Assembly (NCBI RefSeq): GCF_029227915.1
Contig: NC_079883.1
Span: 930,001-994,000, forward strand
Direction of reading: 5' to 3'
Origin: Hydractinia symbiolongicarpus
Lineage: Eukaryota > Cnidaria > Hydrozoa > Anthoathecata > Hydractiniidae
Length of the DNA stretch: 64,000 bases
Positions 24,769 to 36,200 of the stretch are shown in pieces. The translations under genes were made by a program, and so were the position numbers. The notes under the pieces are model-generated. The model had not been told where the DNA came from. It saw nothing but the letters and a program-made list of their open reading frames with translations, and searched no databases. Every line of letters starts with the position of its first letter. Positions within the stretch are counted from its first letter, which is position 1.

Positions 24769-26390
24769 AAAGAAAGTACCCAGGGTGTAAACTCATTTCC
24801 CGAACGATTTTTTAAATTATTTTTTCACCACTAAAACGCATGAGACTTGTAGTTTTCAAAAATGTTTTCATTTTTGATAAGACGCAGAATAAAAGATGTT
24901 AATCGCCGGCAAACGAAAACCCGCGATTTCCCGTAAATCCCGGGCTTGGCCCGTATAGTCGAATGTATGCAACGAAAGTACCCTGTGAGTAAACTCATTT
25001 CCCGAACGATTTTTTAAATTATTTTTTCACCACTAAAACGCATGAGACTTGTAGTTTTCAAAAATGTTTTCATTTTTGATGAGACGCTGAATGAAAGAAG
25101 TTTAATCGCCGGCAAACGAAAACCCGCGATTTCCCGTAAATCCCGTGCTTGGCCCGTATAGTCGAGTATATACAAAGAAAGTACCCTGTGAGTACACTCA
25201 TTTCCAGAACGATTTTTTAAATTATCTTTTCACCACTAAAACGCATGAGACTTGTAGTCTTCAAAAATGTTTTCATTTTTGATTAGACGCGGAATAAAAG
25301 AAGTTTAATCGCCGGCAAACGAAAACCCGCGATTTCCCGTAAATCCCGGACTCGGCCCGTATAGTCAAAAGTATACAAAAAAAGTACCCTGCGAGTAAAC
25401 TCATTTTCAGAACGATTTTTTAAATTATCTTTTCACCACTAAAACGCACGAGACTTGTAGTTTTCAAAAATGTTTTCATTTTTGATGAGACGCTGAATAA
25501 AAGAAGTTTAATCGCCGGCAAACGAAAACCCGCGATTTCCCGTAAATCCCGGACTCGGCCCGTATAGTCAAAAGTATACAAAGAAAGTACCCAGGGAGTA
25601 AACTCATTTCCCGAACGATTTTTTAAATTATTTTTTCACCACTAAAACGCATGAGACTTGTAGTTTTCAAAAATGTTTTCATTTTTGATAAGACGCAGAA
25701 TAAAAGATGTTAATCGCCGGCAAACGAAAACCCGCGATTTCCCGTAAATCCCGGGCTTGGCCCGTATAGTCGAATGTATGCAACGAAAGTACCCTGTGAG
25801 TAAACTCATTTCCCGAACGATTTTTTAAATTATTTTTTCACCACTAAAACGCATGAGACTTGTAGTTTTCAAAAATGTTTTCATTTTTGATGAGACGCTG
25901 AATGAAAGAAGTTTAATCGCCGGCAAACGAAAACCCGCGATTTCCCGTAAATCCCGTGCTTGGCCCGTATAGTCGAGTATATACAAAAAAAGTACCCTGT
26001 GAGTACACTCATTTCCAGAACGATTTTTTAAATTATCTTTTCACCACTAAAACGCATGAGACTTGTAGTCTTCAAAAATGTTTTCATTTTTGATTAGACG
26101 CGGAATAAAAGAAGTTTAATCGCCGGCAAACGAAAACCCGCGATTTCCCGTAAATCCCGGACTCGGCCCGTATAGTCAAAAGTATACAAAAAAAGTACCC
26201 TGCGAGTAAACTCATTTTCAGAACGATTTTTTAAATTATCTTTTCACCACTAAAACGCACGAGACTTGTAGTTTTCAAAAATGTTTTCATTTTTGATGAG
26301 ACGCTGAATAAAAGAAGTTTAATCGCCGGCAAACGAAAACCCGCGATTTCCCGTAAATCCCGGACTCGGCCCGTATAGTCAAAAGTATAC
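24769..26390. repeat. Tandem pair of 4-mer HOR units (2 x 811 bp) in block 2
   Basis: The same four subtypes in the same order as at 19076-20660, twice in tandem, at an offset of 5678 bp from block 1. A private CCCAGGGTGTAAAC change near 24784 is also present in block 3 near 35127, so it predates the 10.3-kb duplication. Confidence 0.85.
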
Positions 26391-26744
26391 AAAGAAAGTA
26401 CCCAGGGAGTAAACTCATTTCCCGAACGATTTTTTAAATTTTTTTTTCACCACTAAAACACATGAGACTTGTAGTTTTCAGGAATGTTTTCATTTTTGAT
26501 GAGACGCTTAATGAAAGAAGTTTAATCGCCGGCAAACGAAAACCCGCGATTTCCCGTAAATCCCGGGCTTGGCCCGTATATTCGTATGTATACAAAGAAA
26601 GTACCCTGTGAGTAAACTCATTTCCCGAACGATTTTTTAAATTATTTTTTCACCACTAAAACGCATGAGACTTGTAGTTTTCAAAAAGGTTTTCATTTTT
26701 GATGAGACGCTGAATAAAAGAATTTTAATCGCCGAAAAACGAAA

Positions 26745-29384
26745 ACCCGCAATTTCCCGTAAATTCCGTGCTTGGCTCGTATAGTCGAGTATATACAAAG
26801 AAAGTACCCTGTCAGTAAACTCCTTTCCAGAACGATTTTTTATATTATCTTTTCACCACTAAAACGCATGAGACTTGTAGTTTTCAAAAATGTTTTCATT
26901 TTTGATGAGACGCCGAATAAAAGAAGTTTAATCGCCGGCAAACAAAAACCCGCGATTTCCCGTAAACCCCGGACTCGGCCCGTATAGTCAAAAGTATACA
27001 AAGAAAGTACCCTGCGAGTAAACCCATTTCCAGAACGATTTTTTAAATTATCTTTTCACCACTAAAACGCACGAGACTTGTAGTTTTCAAAAATGTTTTC
27101 ATTTTTAATGGGACGCTGAATAAAAGAAGTTAAATCGCCGGCAAACGAAAACCCGCGAATTCCCGTAAATCCCGAACTCGGCCCGTATAGTCAAAAGTAT
27201 ACAAAGAAAATACCCAGGGAGTAAACTCATTTCCAGAACGATTTTTTAAATTATCTTTTCACCACTAAAACGCATGAGACTTGTAGTTTTCAAAAATGTT
27301 TTCATTTTTGATGAGACGCTGAATAAAAGATGTTTAATCGCCGGCAAACGAAAACCCGCGATTTCCCGTAAATCCCGGACTCGGCCCGTATAGTCAAAAG
27401 TATACAAAGAAGATACCCAGGGAGTAAACTCATTTCCAGAACGATTTTTTAAATTATCTTTTCACCACTAAAACGCATGAGACTTGTAGTTTTCAAAAAT
27501 GTTTTCATTTTTGATAAGACGCTGAATAAAAGATGTTTAATCGCCTGCAAACGAAAACCCGCGATTTCCCGTAAATCCTGGACTCAGCCCGTATAGTCAA
27601 AAGTATACAAAGAAAGTACCCAGGGAGTAAACTCATTTCCCGAACGATTTTTTAAATTATTTTTTCACCACTAAAACGCATGAGACTTGTAGTTTTCAGA
27701 AATGTTTTCATTTTTGATAAGACGCAGAATAAAAGATGTTAATCGCCGGCAAACGAAAACCCGCGATTTCCCGTAAATCCCGGGCTTGGCCCGTATAGTC
27801 GAATGTATGCAAAGAAAGTACCCTGTGAGTAAACTCATTTCCCGAACGATTTTTTAAATTATTTTTTCACCACTAAAACGCATGAGACTTGTAGTTTTCA
27901 AAAATGTTTTCATTTTTGATGAGACGCTGAATGAAAGAAGTTTAATCGCCGGCAAACGAAAACCCGTGATTTCCCGTAAATCCCGTGCTTGGCCCGTATA
28001 GTCGAGTATATACAAAGAAAGTACCCTGTGAGTACACTCATTTCCAGAACGATTTTTTAAATTATCTTTTCACCACTAAAACGCATGAGACTTGTAGTCT
28101 TCAAAAATGTTTTCATTTTTGATTAGACGCGGAATAAAAGAAGTTTAATCGCCGGCAAACGAAAACCCGCGATTTCCCGTAAATCCCGGACTCGGCCCGT
28201 ATAGTCAAAAGTATACAAAAAAAGTACCCTGCGAGTAAACTCATTTTCAGAACGATTTTTTAAATTATCTTTTCACCACTAAAACGCACGAGACTTGTAG
28301 TTTTCAAAAATGTTTTCATTTTTGATGAGACGCTGAATAAAAGAAGTTTAATCGCCGGCAAACGAAAACCCGCGATTTCCCGTAAATCCCGGACTCGGCC
28401 CGTATAGTCAAAAGTATACAAAGAAAGTACCCAGGGAGTAAACTCATTTCCCGAACGATTTTTTAAATTTTTTTTTCACCACTAAAACACATGAGACTTG
28501 TAGTTTTCAGGAATGTTTTCATTTTTGATGAGACGCTTAATGAAAGAAGTTTAATCGCCGGCAAACGAAAACCCGCGATTTCCCGTAAATCCCGGGATTG
28601 GCCCGTATATTCGTATGTATACAAAGAAAGTACCCTGTGAGTAAACTCATTTCCCGAACGATTTTTTAAATTATTTTTTCACCACTAAAACGCATGAGAC
28701 TTGTAGTTTTCAAAAATGTTTTCATTTTTGATGAGACGCCGAATAAAAGAAGTTTAATCGCCGGCAAACAAAAACCCGCGATTTCCCGTAAACCCCGGAC
28801 TCGGCCCGTATAGTCAAAAGTATACAAAGAAAATACCCAGGGAGTAAACTCATTTCCAGAACGATTTTTTAAATTATCTTTTCACCACTAAAACGCATGA
28901 GACTTGTAGTTTTCAAAAATGTTTTCATTTTTGATAAGACGCTTAATAAAAGATGTTTAATCGCCGGCAAACGAAAACCTGCGATTTCCCGTAAATCCCG
29001 GACTCGGCCCGTATAGTCAAAAGTATACAAAGAAGATACCCAGGGAGTAAACTCATTTCCAGAACGATTTTTTAAATTATCTTTTCACCACTAAAACGCA
29101 TGAGACTTGTAGTTTTCAAAAATGTTTTCATTTTTGATAAGACGCTGAATAAAAGATGTTTAATCGCCGGCAAACGAAAACCCGCGATTTCCCGTAAATC
29201 CTGGACTCAGCCCGTATAGTCAAAAGTATACAAAGAAAGTACCCAGGGAGTAAACTCATTTCCCGAACGATTTTTTAAATTATTTTTTCACCACTAAAAC
29301 GCATGAGACTTGTAGTTTTCAAAAATGTTTTCATTTTTGATAAGACGCAGAATAAAAGATGTTAATCGCTGGCAAACGAAAACC
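26745..29384. repeat. 2.7-kb segment, offset 6084 bp, copy 2
   Basis: Second copy of 20661-23300, with CACATG at 28488. It includes the GCCGAAAAACG and CCTGTCAG monomers. Small differences include GGGATTGG near 28597 and GACGCTTAATAAA near 28942. Confidence 0.85.
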
Positions 29385-30229
29385 CGCGATTTTCCGTAAA
29401 TCCCGGGCTTGGCCCGTATAGTCGAATGTATGCAAAGAAAGTACCCTGTGAGTAAACTCATTTCCCGAACGATTTTTTAAATTATTTTTTCACCACTAAA
29501 ACGCATGAGACTTGTAGTTTTCAAAAATGTTTTCATTTTTGATGAGACGCTGAATGAAAGAAGTTTAATCGCCGGCAAACGAAAACCCGCGATTTCCCGT
29601 AAATCCCGTGCTTGGCCCGTATAGTCGAGTATATACAAAGAAAGTACCCTGTGAGTACACTCATTTCCAGAACGATTTTTTAAATTATCTTTTCACCACT
29701 AAAACGCATGAGACTTGTAGTCTTCAAAAATGTTTTCATTTTTGATTAGACGCGGAATAAAAGAAGTTTAATCGCCGGCAAACGAAAACCCGCGATTTCC
29801 CGTAAATCCCGGACTCGGCCCGTATAGTCAAAAGTATACAAAAAAAGTACCCTGCGAGTAAACTCATTTTCAGAACGATTTTTTAAATTATCTTTTCACC
29901 ACTAAAACGCACGAGACTTGTAGTTTTCAAAAATGTTTTCATTTTTGATGAGACGCTGAATAAAAGAAGTTTAATCGCCGGCAAACGAAAACCCGCGATT
30001 TCCCGTAAATCCCGGACTCGGCCCGTATAGTCAAAAGTATACAAAGAAAGTACCCAGGGAGTAAACTCATTTCCCGAACGATTTTTTAAATTTTTTTTTC
30101 ACCACTAAAACACATGAGACTTGTAGTTTTCAGGAATGTTTTCATTTTTGATGAGACGCTTAATGAAAGAAGTTTAATCGCCGGCAAACGAAAACCCGCG
30201 ATTTCCCGTAAATCCCGGGCTTGGCCCGT
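28607..30229. repeat. 8-mer HOR unit (1623 bp), block 2 copy 1
   Basis: Subtype order: (1) ATTCGTATG with GACGCCG and CGTAAACCCC; (2) GAAAATACCC ending CCTGCG; (3) GAAGATACCC ending CCTGGACTCAG; (4) CCCGAACG with GACGCAG and GATGTTAATCG; (5) GTCGAATGTATGC with GAATGAAAG; (6) GAGTACACTC with GTCTTC and GATTAGACGCGG; (7) ACAAAAAAAG with CATTTTCAG and CGCACGAG; (8) T-run with CACATG and CAGGAATG. Monomer 4 lacks one base. Confidence 0.92.
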
Positions 30230-31852
30230 ATATTCGTATGTATACAAAGAAAGTACCCTGTGAGTAAACTCATTTCCCGAACGATTTTTTAAATTATTTT
30301 TTCACCACTAAAACGCATGAGACTTGTAGTTTTCAAAAATGTTTTCATTTTTGATGAGACGCCGAATAAAAGAAGTTTAATCGCCGGCAAACAAAAACCC
30401 GCGATTTCCCGTAAACCCCGGACTCGGCCCGTATAGTCAAAAGTATACAAAGAAAATACCCAGGGAGTAAACTCATTTCCAGAACGATTTTTTAAATTAT
30501 CTTTTCACCACTAAAACGCATGAGACTTGTAGTTTTCAAAAATGTTTTCATTTTTGATAAGACGCTGAATAAAAGATGTTTAATCGCCGGCAAACGAAAA
30601 CCTGCGATTTCCCGTAAATCCCGGACTCGGCCCGTATAGTCAAAAGTATACAAAGAAGATACCCAGGGAGTAAACTCATTTCCAGAACGATTTTTTAAAT
30701 TATCTTTTCACCACTAAAACGCATGAGACTTGTAGTTTTCAAAAATGTTTTCATTTTTGATAAGACGCTGAATAAAAGATGTTTAATCGCCGGCAAACGA
30801 AAACCCGCGATTTCCCGTAAATCCTGGACTCAGCCCGTATAGTCAAAAGTATACAAAGAAAGTACCCAGGGAGTAAACTCATTTCCCGAACGATTTTTTA
30901 AATTATTTTTTCACCACTAAAACGCATGAGACTTGTAGTTTTCAAAAATGTTTTCATTTTTGATAAGACGCAGAATAAAAGATGTTAATCGCTGGCAAAC
31001 GAAAACCCGCGATTTTCCGTAAATCCCGGGCTTGGCCCGTATAGTCGAATGTATGCAAAGAAAGTACCCTGTGAGTAAACTCATTTCCCGAACGATTTTT
31101 TAAATTATTTTTTCACCACTAAAACGCATGAGACTTGTAGTTTTCAAAAATGTTTTCATTTTTGATGAGACGCTGAATGAAAGAAGTTTAATCGCCGGCA
31201 AACGAAAACCCGCGATTTCCCGTAAATCCCGTGCTTGGCCCGTATAGTCGAGTATATACAAAGAAAGTACCCTGTGAGTACACTCATTTCCAGAACGATT
31301 TTTTAAATTATCTTTTCACCACTAAAACGCATGAGACTTGTAGTCTTCAAAAATGTTTTCATTTTTGATTAGACGCGGAATAAAAGAAGTTTAATCGCCG
31401 GCAAACGAAAACCCGCGATTTCCCGTAAATCCCGGACTCGGCCCGTATAGTCAAAAGTATACAAAAAAAGTACCCTGCGAGTAAACTCATTTTCAGAACG
31501 ATTTTTTAAATTATCTTTTCACCACTAAAACGCACGAGACTTGTAGTTTTCAAAAATGTTTTCATTTTTGATGAGACGCTGAATAAAAGAAGTTTAATCG
31601 CCGGCAAACGAAAACCCGCGATTTCCCGTAAATCCCGGACTCGGCCCGTATAGTCAAAAGTATACAAAGAAAGTACCCAGGGAGTAAACTCATTTCCCGA
31701 ACGATTTTTTAAATTTTTTTTTCACCACTAAAACACATGAGACTTGTAGTTTTCAGGAATGTTTTCATTTTTGATGAGACGCTTAATGAAAGAAGTTTAA
31801 TCGCCGGCAAACGAAAACCCGCGATTTCCCGTAAATCCCGGGCTTGGCCCGT
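30230..31852. repeat. 8-mer HOR unit (1623 bp), block 2 copy 2
   Basis: Same eight subtypes in the same order, with ATATTCG at 30230 and CACATG at 30111 and 31734, exactly 1623 bp apart. Monomer 4 keeps GATTTTCCG as in copy 1. Virtually no differences from copy 1 were seen by eye. Confidence 0.93.
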
Positions 31853-32866
31853 ATATTCGTATGTATACAAAGAAAGTACCCTGTGAGTAAACTCATTTCC
31901 CGAACGATTTTTTAAATTATTTTTTCACCACTAAAACGCATGAGACTTGTAGTTTTCAAAAATGTTTTCATTTTTGATGAGACGCCGAATAAAAGAAGTT
32001 TAATCGCCGGCAAACAAAAACCCGCGATTTCCCGTAAACCCCGGACTCGGCCCGTATAGTCAAAAGTATACAAAGAAAATACCCAGGGAGTAAACTCATT
32101 TCCAGAACGATTTTTTAAATTATCTTTTCACCACTAAAACGCATGAGACTTGTAGTTTTCAAAAATGTTTTCATTTTTGATAAGACGCTGAATAAAAGAT
32201 GTTTAATCGCCGGCAAACGAAAACCTGCGATTTCCCGTAAATCCCGGACTCGGCCCGTATAGTCAAAAGTATACAAAGAAGATACCCAGGGAGTAAACTC
32301 ATTTCCAGAACGATTTTTTAAATTATCTTTTCACCACTAAAACGCATGAGACTTGTAGTTTTCAAAAATGTTTTCATTTTTGATAAGACACTGAATAAAA
32401 GATGTTTAATCGCCGGCAAACGAAAACCCGCGATTTCCCGTAAATCCTGGACTCAGCCCGTATAGTCAAAAGTATACAAAGAAAGTACCCAGGGAGTAAA
32501 CTCATTTCCCGAACGATTTTTTAAATTATTTTTTCACCACTAAAACGCATGAGACTTGTAGTTTTCAAAAATGTTTTCATTTTTGATAAGACGCAGAATA
32601 AAAGATGTTAATCGCTGGCAAACAAAAACCCGCGATTTCCCGTAAATCCCGGGCTTGGCCCGTATAGTCGAATGTATGCAAAGAAAGTACCCTGTGAGTA
32701 AACTCATTTCCCGAACGATTTTTTAAATTATTTTTTCACCACTAAAACGCATGAGACTTGTAGTTTTCAAAAATGTTTTCATTTTTGATGAGACGCTGAA
32801 TGAAAGAAGTTTAATCGCCGGCAAACGAAAACCCGCGATTTCCCGTAAATCCCGTGCTTGGCCCGT
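31853..32866. repeat. 8-mer HOR, block 2 copy 3, truncated to five monomers
   Basis: Monomers 1 to 5 only. Private changes are GATAAGACACTG at 32381 and AACAAAAACC near 32632. The GACACTG change reappears at 41101 in block 3, linking that unit to this one. The order breaks after monomer 5 at a chimeric monomer. Confidence 0.85.
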
Positions 32867-33068
32867 ATAGTCAAAAGTATACAAAGAAGATACCCAGGGA
32901 GTAAACTCATTTCCAGAACGATTTTTTAAATTATTTTTTCACCACTAAAACGCATGAGACTTGTAGTTTTCAAAAATGTTTTCATTTTTGATAAGACGCA
33001 GAATAAAAGATGTTAATCGCTGGCAAACGAAAACCCGCGATTTCCCGTAAATCCCGTGCTTGGCCCGT
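32867..33068. repeat. Chimeric monomer (types 3, 4 and 5)
   Basis: A 202-bp monomer inserted between types 5 and 6. It begins like type 3 (GAAGATACCC, CCAGAACG), changes within the AT tract to type 4 (ATTATTTTTT, GACGCAG, GATGTTAATCGCTGG) and ends like type 5 (CCCGTGCTTGG). It is best read as a product of exchange or gene conversion between neighbours. Confidence 0.8.
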
Positions 33069-33271
33069 ATAGTCGAGTATATACAAAGAAAGTACCCTGT
33101 GAGTACACTCATTTCCAGAACGATTTTTTAAATTATCTTTTCACCACTAAAACGCATGAGACTTGTAGTCTTCAAAAATGTTTTCATTTTTGATTAGACG
33201 CGGAATAAAAGAAGTTTAATCGCCGGCAAACGAAAACCTGCGATTTCCCGTAAATCCCGGACTCGGCCCGT
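33069..33271. repeat. Chimeric monomer (types 6 and 2) at the 10.3-kb junction
   Basis: It starts as type 6 (GAGTACACTC, GTCTTC, GATTAGACGCGG) and ends as type 2 (CCTGCG with CCCGGACTCGG), after which type 3 follows. The 10,343-bp match to 22.87 kb begins inside this monomer, between about 33205 and 33230. This is the join of the large duplication. Confidence 0.85.
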
Positions 33272-36200
33272 ATAGTCAAAAGTATACAAAGAAGATACCC
33301 AGGGAGTAAACTCATTTCCAGAACGATTTTTTAAATTATCTTTTCACCACTAAAACGCATGAGACTTGTAGTTTTCAAAAATGTTTTCATTTTTGATAAG
33401 ACGCTGAATAAAAGATGTTTAATCGCCGGCAAACGAAAACCCGCGATTTCCCGTAAATCCTGGACTCAGCCCGTATAGTCAAAAGTATACAAAGAAAGTA
33501 CCCAGGGAGTAAACTCATTTCCCGAACGATTTTTTAAATTATTTTTTCACCACTAAAACGCATGAGACTTGTAGTTTTCAAAAATGTTTTCATTTTTGAT
33601 AAGACGCAGAATAAAAGATGTTAATCGCTGGCAAACGAAAACCCGCGATTTCCCGTAAATCCTGGACTCGGCCCGTATAGTCAAAAATATACAAAGAAAG
33701 TATCCAGGGAGTAAACGCATTTCCCGAACGATTTTTTAAATTATTTTTTCACCACTAAAACGCATGAGACTTGTAGTTTTCAAAAATGTTTAAATTTTTG
33801 ATAAGACGCAGAATAAAAGATGTTAATCGCCGGCAAACGAAAACCCGCCATTTCCTGTAAATCCCGGGCTTGGCCCGTATAGTCGAATGTATGCAAAGAA
33901 AGTACCCTGTGAGTAAACTCACTTCCCGAACGATTTTTTAAATTATTTTTTCACCACTAAAACGCATGAGACTTGTAGTTTTCAAAAATGTTTTCATTTT
34001 TGATGAGACGCTGAATGAAAGAAGTTTAATCGCCGGCAAACGAAAACCCGCGAATTCCCGTAAATCCCGAACTCGGCCCGTATAGTCAAAAGTATACAAA
34101 GAAAATACCCAGGGAGTAAACTCATTTCCAGAACGATTTTTTAAATTATCTTTTCACCACTAAAACGCATGAGACTTGTAGTTTTCAAAAATGTTTTCAT
34201 TTTTGATAAGACGCTGAATAAAAGATGTTTAATCGCCGGCAAACAAAAACCCGCGATTTCCCGTAAATCCTGGACTCGGCCCGTATAGTCAAAAGTATAC
34301 AAAGAAAGTACCCAGGGAGTAAACTCATTTCCCGAACGATTTTTTAAATTAATTTTTCACCACTAAAACGCATGAGACTTGTAGTTTTCAAAAATGTTTT
34401 CATTTTTGATAAGACGCAGAATAAAAGATGTTAATCGCCGGCAAACGAAAACCCGCGATTTCCCGTAAATCCCGGGCTTGGCCCGTATAGTCGAATGTAT
34501 GCAAAGAAAGTACCCTGTGAGTAAACTCATTTCCCGAACGATTTTTTAAATTATTTTTTCACCACTAAAACGCATGAGACTTGTAGTTTTCAAAAATGTT
34601 TTCATTTTTGATGAGACGCTGAATGAAAGAAGTTTAATCGCCGGCAAACGAAAACCCGCGATTTCCCGTAAATCCCGTGCTTGGCCCATATAGTCGAGTA
34701 TATACAAAGAAAGTACCCTGTGAGTACACTCATTTCCAGAACGATTTTTTAAATTAACTTTTCACCACTAAAACGCATGAGACTTGTAGTCTTCAAAAAT
34801 GTTTTCATTTTTGATGAGACGCGGAATAAAAGAAGTTTAATCGCCGGCAAACGAAAACCCGCGATTTCCCGTAAATCCCGGACTCGGCCCGTATAGTCAA
34901 AAGTATACAAAGAAGATACCCAGGGAGTAAACTCATTTCCAGAACGATTTTTTAAATTATCTTTTCACCACTAAAACGCATGAGACTTGTAGATTTCAAA
35001 AACGTTTTCATTTTTGATAAGACGCTGAATAAAAGATGTTTAATCGCCGGCAAACGAAAACCCGCGATTTCCCGTAAATCTTGGACTCAGCCCGTATAGT
35101 CAAAAGTATACAAAGAAAGTACCCAGGGTGTAAACTCATTTCCCGAACGATTTTTTAAATTATTTTTTCACCACTAAAACGCATGAGACTTGTAGTTTTC
35201 AAAAATGTTTTCATTTTTGATAAGACGCAGAATAAAAGATGTTAATCGCCGGCAAACGAAAACCCGCGATTTCCCGTAAATCCCGGGCTTGGCCCGTATA
35301 GTCGAATGTATGCAACGAAAGTACCCTGTGAGTAAACTCATTTCCCGAACGATTTTTTAAATTATTTTTTCACCACTAAAACGCATGAGACTTGTAGTTT
35401 TCAAAAATGTTTTCATTTTTGATGAGACGCTGAATGAAAGAAGTTTAATCGCCGGCAAACGAAAACCCGCGATTTCCCGTAAATCCCGTGCTTGGCCCGT
35501 ATAGTCGAGTATATACAAAGAAAGTACCCTGTGAGTACACTCATTTCCAGAACGATTTTTTAAATTATCTTTTCACCACTAAAACGCATGAGACTTGTAG
35601 TCTTCAAAAATGTTTTCATTTTTGATTAGACGCGGAATAAAAGAAGTTTAATCGCCGGCAAACGAAAACCCGCGATTTCCCGTAAATCCCGGACTCGGCC
35701 CGTATAGTCAAAAGTATACAAAAAAAGTACCCTGCGAGTAAACTCATTTTCAGAACGATTTTTTAAATTATCTTTTCACCACTAAAACGCACGAGACTTG
35801 TAGTTTTCAAAAATGTTTTCATTTTTGATGAGACGCTGAATAAAAGAAGTTTAATCGCCGGCAAACGAAAACCCGCGATTTCCCGTAAATCCCGGACTCG
35901 GCCCGTATAGTCAAAAGTATACAAAGAAAGTACCCAGGGAGTAAACTCATTTCCCGAACGATTTTTTAAATTATTTTTTCACCACTAAAACGCATGAGAC
36001 TTGTAGTTTTCAAAAATGTTTTCATTTTTGATAAGACGCAGAATAAAAGATGTTAATCGCCGGCAAACGAAAACCCGCGATTTCCCGTAAATCCCGGGCT
36101 TGGCCCGTATAGTCGAATGTATGCAACGAAAGTACCCTGTGAGTAAACTCATTTCCCGAACGATTTTTTAAATTATTTTTTCACCACTAAAACGCATGAG

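Larger units (their letters stand above)
22870..31020. repeat. 10,343-bp offset duplication, left copy
   Basis: This 8.1-kb stretch matches about 33213-41363. Marker pairs exactly 10,343 bp apart include AGTATCCAGG (23356), TCACTTCCCG (23576), GGCCCATATAG (24340), GCAACG (24969 and 25780) and CACATG (26459, 28488 and 30111). Differences seen are single bases only. Confidence 0.9.
23318..33660. repeat. Large block 2 (10,343 bp, 51 monomers)
   Basis: It starts with the same marker run as block 1 (AGTATCCAGG at 23356, TCACTTCCCG at 23576). It contains one 6-mer, two 4-mers (GCAACG at 24969 and 25780), a copy of the 2.7-kb segment, then two full 1623-bp 8-mers and part of a third. It ends with two chimeric monomers (32867-33271) and a short return towards the next marker run. 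Confidence 0.88.
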
